A stretch of 18,642 nucleotides of DNA, from contig JASKZU010000139.1 of NCBI GenBank assembly GCA_030147455.1, positions 1-18,642 of the forward strand. The letters are read 5' to 3'. Numbering within the stretch: the first letter of the stretch is position 1; the number at the start of each line of letters is the position of its first letter. A program made the translations under genes and the position numbers. The stretch is from Planococcus sp. (in: firmicutes). GTDB taxonomy: Bacteria > Bacillota > Bacilli > Bacillales_A > Planococcaceae. A model generated the notes under the pieces. It made no database searches and was not told where the DNA came from. It saw only the letters and a list, made by a program, of their open reading frames with translations. Positions 14,231-18,642 of the stretch are shown here, one piece after another.

Positions 14231-14268
14231 TATGAAAATATGAATGGCGATTCATTCATATTTTCATA
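14231..14268. promoter_or_regulatory. FadR operator within a 38-bp palindrome
   Basis: Two 16-bp arms (TATGAAAATATGAATG and its exact complement) flank a 6-nt centre. Inside is TGAATGGCGATTCATTCA (14241-14258), matching the B. subtilis FadR consensus TGAATGAMTANTCATTCA except at two central positions. The palindrome touches the -10 and covers the predicted start point of the fadR promoter. Confidence 0.88.
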
Positions 14269-14294
14269 TTATCGTTTTGTACAATGCCTGTCAA
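14266..14294 (-). promoter_or_regulatory. Internal sigma-A promoter for fadR-fadB-etfBA
   Basis: The minus strand has a perfect -35 TTGACA (14289-14294), a 17-nt spacer and TAATAT (14266-14271) as -10; GATAAT at 15-nt spacing is an alternative. It begins 12 nt after the lcfA stop, where no terminator is seen, so the downstream genes may be read from both promoters. Confidence 0.75.
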
Positions 14295-14306
14295 GCAATT
14301 GCAGGG

Positions 14307-15998
14307 TCAGGACGGAATAGCTGCATTTTGTTTGGCGACTTCTTCGTCCACCAATGAGCGGCGTAGAATTTTTCCGACTGCGGTCTTCGGCAGCTCTTTG
14401 CGGAACTCATAAATCCGCGGCACTTTGAACGATGCCAAATGCTTTCGGCAATAGTCGTCGAATTCTTCTTCACTTACAGTATATCCTTCTTTTAACACAA
14501 TGTAAGCTTTTACCGTTTCGCCGCGGTAAGGGTCTGGTATGCCGGCGACGACACATTCCTGTATCGCTTCATGCTCGTAAAGAATTTCTTCGATTTCACG
14601 CGGGTAGACATTAAAACCTCCTGCAATGATCATGTCTTTTTTACGGTCGACGATAAAGAATTGACCTTCCTCGTTCATGTAACCGAGGTCGCCTGTCAAA
14701 AGCCAGCCATCAACGATGGTAGCCGCTGTATCGTCAGGACGATTCCAGTAGCCTTTCATCACTTGCGGGCCTTGAATCGCGATTTCGCCGATCTCACCTG
14801 TCGGTACCGGGTCCGTTGTGCCCGGCAGGAAGATTTTGCAGTCCGTGTCCGGATAAGGCATGCCGACCGACCCTTTTGTCCGGCTTCCCCAAACTAAATT
14901 TGAATGCGTGACCGGCGACGTCTCGGTCAGCCCATATCCTTCAACCAGTTTACCTCCGGTGATGCGCTCGAATTTTTCCTGTACTTCAGTCGGCAGCGGC
15001 GCAGAACCGCTTAAACAGGCTTCGATGGATGACAAATCGTACTTGGCGATATCCGGATGGTTCAACAATCCGATATACAATGTCGGTGCGCCTGGGAAGA
15101 GCGTTGGCTTTTGCTTATTGATTGCTTTGAGCACCTGCTCAGGATCGAATTTCGGCATCAGCACCATTTTATTGCCCTGCATCACCGACAAAATCAGCAC
15201 TGTAGTCAGCCCATAAACATGAAACAGCGGAATAATGCCGATGATCGTTTCCTCGCCTCGTTTGCACTTATAAAGCCAGGTGTCGCACATTGTGGCATTG
15301 GAAATGAGGTTCCGATGTGTCAGCATAACGCCTTTGGGCGAGCCTGTTGTCCCTCCTGTATATTGAAGAAGGGCCAAATCTTCGTTGAAATCAAATGGCG
15401 GCTGCGTCACCTGTGCAGACGAATGCTTCATAATTTCCGTGAACAAGTGATTGACGCCCCGGTGTTCGACTTTTACGGTCATGCCATACTGCTTTTTCTG
15501 GATAAATGGATATACAAGGTTTTTCGGAAATGCTAGATAATCTTTAATGCCTGTAATGATCACGTTTTCGAGTTTGGTTTCTTTGAGCACTTTGTTGATG
15601 CGCGGAAACAGGATATCGAGTGAAATGATCGCTTTGGCTCCAGCATCGTTCATCTGGAAGGCAATTTCTCTTTCGGTGTACAGCGGGTTAGTCATGACAA
15701 CAACGCCGCCGGCATACAAGATACCATAAAAGCTGATCACCGCCTGCGGACAGTTCGGCAGCATGATGGATACACGGTCTCCTTTTTCGATGCCGAGCTT
15801 TTGCAAGTAGCCGGCCATCTTCATGGACGATTCGTAGAGCTCCTGATAGCTGATATCTTTCCCAAGAAAATGAATAGCCGTTTTCTGCGGAAAATCTTTG
15901 TAGGCTTTCGTCAAATATTCCTGGACGGCAATGTTCGGGTACGTAAGCGTGTGTGGAATCTCCGGTGGGTAATGGTCCAACCACGGTTTATCGGACAT
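14307..15998 (-). CDS. lcfA: Long-chain fatty acid-CoA ligase
   Basis: LcfA activates fatty acids to acyl-CoA through an acyl-adenylate and thereby feeds beta-oxidation. The 563-aa protein has the AMP-binding P-loop TGGTTGSPKG (214-223), the adenylate motif GYGLTETSPVTH, the hinge segment DGWLLTGDLGYMNEEG then DRKKDMIIAGGFNVYPREIEE (fatty-acyl-CoA synthetase signature), and the C-terminal catalytic lysine in PKTAVGKILRR. I chose ATG 15998 (MSDKPWLDHYPPEIP) since it aligns with B. subtilis LcfA and has AGGGGGAG just upstream. A longer reading from 16145 would run through the promoter, cre and terminator and is rejected. Sigma-A promoter and cre lie upstream, fadR downstream. Confidence 0.96.
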   Translation of the reverse strand: MSDKPWLDHYPPEIPHTLTYPNIAVQEYLTKAYKDFPQKTAIHFLGKDISYQELYESSMKMAGYLQKLGIEKGDRVSIMLPNCPQAVISFYGILYAGGVVVMTNPLYTEREIAFQMNDAGAKAIISLDILFPRINKVLKETKLENVIITGIKDYLAFPKNLVYPFIQKKQYGMTVKVEHRGVNHLFTEIMKHSSAQVTQPPFDFNEDLALLQYTGGTTGSPKGVMLTHRNLISNATMCDTWLYKCKRGEETIIGIIPLFHVYGLTTVLILSVMQGNKMVLMPKFDPEQVLKAINKQKPTLFPGAPTLYIGLLNHPDIAKYDLSSIEACLSGSAPLPTEVQEKFERITGGKLVEGYGLTETSPVTHSNLVWGSRTKGSVGMPYPDTDCKIFLPGTTDPVPTGEIGEIAIQGPQVMKGYWNRPDDTAATIVDGWLLTGDLGYMNEEGQFFIVDRKKDMIIAGGFNVYPREIEEILYEHEAIQECVVAGIPDPYRGETVKAYIVLKEGYTVSEEEFDDYCRKHLASFKVPRIYEFRKELPKTAVGKILRRSLVDEEVAKQNAAIPS

Positions 15999-16018
15999 TT
16001 GTAACTCCCCCTTTTCGC

Positions 16019-16037
16019 GGAATAGAGAGAATATTCC
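16019..16037. repeat. Inverted repeat at the lcfA transcript start
   Basis: GGAATA and TATTCC arms (6 bp, 7-nt spacer) lie from about +1 to +19 of the predicted lcfA transcript. Position suggests an operator, but it does not fit the FadR consensus well and I cannot name a binder. Confidence 0.35.
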
Positions 16038-16042
16038 TACTT

Positions 16043-16061
16043 TCATTATAAAGAATAATGA
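16043..16061. repeat. Inverted repeat over the lcfA -10
   Basis: TCATTAT and ATAATGA form a perfect 7-bp inverted repeat with a 5-nt spacer that includes the -10 hexamer of the lcfA promoter. The half-sites face outward relative to the FadR consensus, so FadR binding is doubtful; the symmetry may partly reflect the TATAAT sequence itself. Confidence 0.35.
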
Positions 16062-16073
16062 TAGCGCTTTCAA
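16045..16073 (-). promoter_or_regulatory. sigma-A promoter of lcfA
   Basis: The minus strand reads TTGAAA (16068-16073, five of six), a 17-nt spacer, and a perfect TATAAT (16045-16050). The expected start is near 16038, leaving a leader of about 40 nt before the lcfA ATG. Confidence 0.85.
16059..16072 (-). promoter_or_regulatory. cre site (CcpA) overlapping the lcfA -35
   Basis: The minus strand reads TGAAAGCGCTATCA, matching cre consensus TGWAANCGNTNWCA at every fixed position, with the flanking W bases also matching. It overlaps the -35 and spacer, the usual place for repression. The FadR regulon of B. subtilis, including lcfA, is known to be under catabolite repression by CcpA. Confidence 0.85.
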
Positions 16074-16096
16074 ACTTTTTTTCGGTAAGCTTCCAA

Positions 16097-16124
16097 TAAA
16101 AAAAAACGGCACAGAGGCCGTTTT
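16097..16124 (-). terminator. Rho-independent terminator after the DUF350 gene and small ORF
   Basis: The minus strand has a perfect 8-bp stem AAAACGGC/GCCGTTTT with a 6-nt loop, then a run of T. Its 5' end overlaps the stop codon of the small ORF at 16123-16125. It separates mutS2-DUF350 from lcfA. Confidence 0.92.
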
Positions 16125-16203
16125 AAAAAACAAATAAAAATACAATTCCTACAAGCACGAATAAGATACAAAAAACAATCAGGATTTTAATGAGGTTTTC
16201 CAT
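16123..16203 (-). CDS. Putative 26-aa single-pass membrane peptide
   Basis: This small reading frame starts with ATG at 16203 and ends with TAA at 16123. It encodes 26 residues: an N-terminal MENLIK followed by about 20 almost entirely hydrophobic residues (Ile, Leu, Val, Phe, one Cys, one Gly), enough for a single transmembrane helix. An AGGAG site lies 9 nt before the ATG and overlaps the TAG stop of the DUF350 gene (16216-16218), so translation is probably coupled to it. The stop falls at the edge of the terminator stem. I do not recognise a family. The position suggests a partner of the DUF350 membrane protein, but function is unknown and the short length leaves room for chance. Confidence 0.5.
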   Translation of the reverse strand: MENLIKILIVFCILFVLVGIVFLFVF

Positions 16204-16215
16204 TGTCTCCAACTC

Positions 16216-16629
16216 CTATGAAATACTTGCGCCAATGACAAACGACAAACCGATTGAAATAGTCATGGAAATAAGGCCTACTGAACGGTTGTCACGCGCA
16301 ATTTCTTCGTCCACTTTAAATTTGGGCGTCAAAAACTCAAATAAAAGATAGGCAAAAATCAACAATGTAAATCCAAACAACCCCCAGCCGATCATTTCAA
16401 AAAGTGTTGAATGCTGCTCGATCGAAAAGCGGAAGATATTCGTCACGCCGAAGATCTTGCCGCCCGTCGCCATTGCGACAGCTAAATTGCCGTTTTTGAT
16501 TTCTTCCCAGTTTTTGTACTTTGTCACTGCCTCAAACAGCGCCATCGCTACAATCAAACAAAGCACGACTACACTGAAATAGCCGGCCGTTTCAACGAGC
16601 GGATGAGTCCAAAATCCTTCCTCGACCAT
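16216..16629 (-). CDS. DUF350 family membrane protein (YshE-like)
   Basis: This 137-aa integral membrane protein has about four hydrophobic helices, near residues 14-36, 47-66, 76-97 and 116-136, with a charged loop (TPKFKVDEEIARDNR) between helices 3 and 4. The pattern fits the DUF350 family, and its position after mutS2 matches B. subtilis yshE. The biochemical role of the family is not known to me. The ATG at 16629 has GGGAGG 6 nt upstream and follows the mutS2 stop by 22 nt, so it is co-transcribed with mutS2. Its stop codon is shared with the ribosome site of the downstream small ORF. Confidence 0.85.
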   Translation of the reverse strand: MVEEGFWTHPLVETAGYFSVVVLCLIVAMALFEAVTKYKNWEEIKNGNLAVAMATGGKIFGVTNIFRFSIEQHSTLFEMIGWGLFGFTLLIFAYLLFEFLTPKFKVDEEIARDNRSVGLISMTISIGLSFVIGASIS

Positions 16630-16651
16630 TCATATCCTCCCTTTCAGGCAG

Positions 16652-18642
16652 TTATTTCAATTCGGCGACCGTCACTCCTGAACCGCCTTCACCCGCTTCG
16701 CCAAACCTATAGCTTTTAACACGCGGATGTTTCTTCAAGTATTGCTGGACGCCCTGGCGCAGTGCGCCGGTGCCTTTACCGTGAATAATGGACACTTGGT
16801 GGTAATTGGCAAGCAAAGCATCATCCAAGTATTTCTCGACACGCGATAGCGCATCTTCATAACGCTCACCGCGGAGGTCGAGTTCCATCTTTGTATACCC
16901 CTCGCGGCCTTTTAACGTTGCCATTGCACGGGTCTCTTTTTGCTTTTCCGGTTTTGTGTAGCTGATGTCGGACTCCGGCAGCTTCATTTTCAAAATACCG
17001 ACTTGAACAATCCATTCGTGGTCGGATACTTTTTCAAGCAGCACGCCTTTTTGTCCGTACGACAAAACCTTCACTTCATCATTCGGCTTCAGGGCAACCG
17101 GTTCGTTTTTCTTTTTCGCTTTTTTCAGCACTCGGTTTTCAGGCATTGCCTGTTCAAGCCGCTTTTTAGCATCGATTAGTTGATGTTCTTTAATGCCCGT
17201 TTGCTGATTCAGCTGCATATTGCGCAGCTCAGTAATGATCGTCTCTGCTTCTGCCCGTGCCTGTTCCACAATTTTGCGCGCTTTTTCTTTCGCTTTGTCT
17301 TCGAGCTGTTCTTTGCGCCCCTCGTATTCAGCCAAGCGCTTGGCCAAATCCTCTTTTAACGTCTTCGACTCATCAAGCACCGTTTTGGTTTGTTCGGCGT
17401 CACGCTCGGCCTCGCGCCGGCTTTGTTCGAGTGAGGCAATCATCGAATCCACTTCTTTGCGGTCCGTTCCTGTAAAACTTTTCGCGTGTTTGATAATGTG
17501 CTCCGGCAAGCCGAGGCGCTTGGAAATTTCAAAGGCGTTGCTTCGTCCCGGTACGCCGATCAGCAAACGGTAAGTCGGGCTGAGCGTTTCCACATCAAAC
17601 TCCACACTGGCATTCGCGACCCCTTCCCTGTTATAGCCATAAGCCTTTAACTCAGGATAATGCGTGGTGGCAATGACTCGCGCGCCTCTTCCGTGAACTT
17701 CGTCCAGGAGCGAAATGGCAAGCGCTGCGCCTTCTTGGGGATCTGTTCCGGCACCGAGTTCATCAAAGATAACGAGTGAATTTTCATCAAATTTCTCAAG
17801 AATGTCAACAATATTGACCATATGCGAAGAAAATGTACTCAAGCTTTGCTCGATCGATTGCTCGTCACCGATATCCGCAAATATCTGGTCGAACACAGCA
17901 AGTTCCGAGCCTTCAAGCGCCGGTACCGGTATGCCTGCCTGCGCCATCAATGTAGAAAGGCCGACGGTTTTCAATGTGACGGTTTTACCGCCCGTGTTCG
18001 GGCCGGTGATGACGATGGCCGTAATGTCCCCGCCGAATTCGATGTTGTTCGGCACGACTTCGTCCATTGGGATCAGCGGATGGCGCGCTTTTTTCAGGTT
18101 GATATAGCCGCGCGTATTCATCTCCGGTGTCGAACATTTATGGGCTGTGCCGTATTTGGCTTTTGCCAAAATCAAATCAACTTCAGAAAGTACGCCGACC
18201 AGCGTAAACAGCTCGTGCGCAACTTCCTGAACTTGTGCCGACAGCATCTGAAGAATGCGGTCGATTTCATCTTTTTCCTTGAGCCTCAAACGCCTTACCT
18301 CATTGTTCGCCTGGACGACTGCATCAGGTTCGATAAACAGCGTTTGGCCGGAAGACGATTGATCGTGTACAATGCCGCCGTAATGGCTTCTGTATTCTTG
18401 CTTGACGGGAATAACAAACCGGTCGTTGCGGATGGTCACGATCGAGTCCGAGAGCATTTTCGACGCATTGCGCCCGCGAATCAAGCTTTCCAGCTTTTCG
18501 CGCACACGGCTTTCCTGCGCACGCAGCGACTGGCGTAGGCTGCGCAGTTCTGAACTGGCACTGTCGACGACCGTGCCATTGTCATCGATGCAAGCGTTGA
18601 TATCGTGCTCTAGCTGCGTTAAGATCGGCATGCTTTCTTTCT
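16652..18642 (-). CDS. mutS2: Endonuclease MutS2 (5' end outside window)
   Basis: MutS2 is a MutS-like ATPase with a C-terminal Smr domain; reported roles are suppression of homologous recombination and, in B. subtilis, rescue of collided ribosomes. About 660 of an expected 785 or so residues are visible, and the frame stays open to the window edge, so the ATG at 18631 is internal. Counting from that Met, the Walker A motif GPNTGGKT is at 210-217, STFSSHM at about 265-271 and Walker B LVIFDELGAGTDP from 286. A charged coiled-coil region follows (about 400-480), then a KOW-like segment, and the Smr domain at the end with LDLRGERYEDALSRVEKYLDD and HGKGTGALR. The missing part is the first 125 or so residues. 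Confidence 0.96.
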   Translation of the reverse strand, partial: KESMPILTQLEHDINACIDDNGTVVDSASSELRSLRQSLRAQESRVREKLESLIRGRNASKMLSDSIVTIRNDRFVIPVKQEYRSHYGGIVHDQSSSGQTLFIEPDAVVQANNEVRRLRLKEKDEIDRILQMLSAQVQEVAHELFTLVGVLSEVDLILAKAKYGTAHKCSTPEMNTRGYINLKKARHPLIPMDEVVPNNIEFGGDITAIVITGPNTGGKTVTLKTVGLSTLMAQAGIPVPALEGSELAVFDQIFADIGDEQSIEQSLSTFSSHMVNIVDILEKFDENSLVIFDELGAGTDPQEGAALAISLLDEVHGRGARVIATTHYPELKAYGYNREGVANASVEFDVETLSPTYRLLIGVPGRSNAFEISKRLGLPEHIIKHAKSFTGTDRKEVDSMIASLEQSRREAERDAEQTKTVLDESKTLKEDLAKRLAEYEGRKEQLEDKAKEKARKIVEQARAEAETIITELRNMQLNQQTGIKEHQLIDAKKRLEQAMPENRVLKKAKKKNEPVALKPNDEVKVLSYGQKGVLLEKVSDHEWIVQVGILKMKLPESDISYTKPEKQKETRAMATLKGREGYTKMELDLRGERYEDALSRVEKYLDDALLANYHQVSIIHGKGTGALRQGVQQYLKKHPRVKSYRFGEAGEGGSGVTVAELK

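Noticed and set aside
14301..14306. Terminator between lcfA and fadR
   Set aside because: Only a short GCAATTGC palindrome without a GC-rich stem or T tract is seen, so read-through from lcfA remains likely.
17822..18538. 238-codon plus-strand open frame opposite mutS2
   Set aside because: Composition is that of a reverse-frame shadow of mutS2, with no family resemblance and no upstream ribosome site.

Overview
This window looks like a chromosomal housekeeping segment from a low-to-mid GC, Gram-positive Bacillales bacterium. All 18 annotated protein genes longer than 100 codons lie on the minus strand. Read 5' to 3' on that strand, the order is mutS2, a DUF350 gene, lcfA, fadR, fadB, etfB, etfA, trxA, uvrC, lysC, sdhC, sdhA, sdhB, a hotdog thioesterase, a MarR regulator, glutamate racemase, rph, rdgB and tRNA-Arg. 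From memory this is the Bacillus subtilis order (mutSB-yshE-lcfA-fadR-fadB-etfB-etfA-trxA-uvrC-lysC-sdhCAB-ysmA-ysmB-racE-rph-ysnA), but without yslB, gerE and gerM. Loss of two sporulation/germination genes from otherwise conserved junctions suggests a non-spore-forming member such as Planococcus or a relative. That placement is inference; no rRNA is present to test it.

Layout from right to left, in the direction of transcription. (1) mutS2 (5' end outside the window), a DUF350 membrane protein and a 26-codon hydrophobic small ORF end at a terminator. (2) A fatty-acid beta-oxidation block follows. lcfA has a sigma-A-type promoter overlapped by a full-match cre. A second promoter with a perfect -35 lies in front of fadR, and a 38-bp perfect-arm palindrome containing the FadR motif covers its start point; fadB and etfBA follow, ending at a long hairpin terminator. 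(3) trxA has an extended -10 promoter, a good sigma-B-type promoter and its own terminator. uvrC begins only 15 nt past that terminator. (4) lysC is preceded by a lysine riboswitch and terminator, and contains the internal start for the aspartokinase beta subunit.

(5) sdhCAB encodes succinate dehydrogenase. Its 380-nt upstream gap holds a strong promoter overlapped by a dyad, a cre-like site, a CodY-like site and a Rex-like site. (6) The thioesterase, MarR regulator and racemase genes form a compact group ending at a terminator. (7) rph and rdgB overlap by 4 nt. (8) tRNA-Arg(TCT) has its own strong promoter, and its 3' end is cut off at base 1.

Functionally, fatty acids are activated by LcfA and degraded with FadB. 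ETF carries away the electrons and SDH links the TCA cycle to the quinone pool; sites for carbon, amino-acid and redox regulators can be read in the gaps. I see no mobile element, CRISPR array, phage gene or defence system, and no clearly new multi-gene system. The least explained items are the small ORF after the DUF350 gene and the stacked operator-like sites upstream of sdhCAB.
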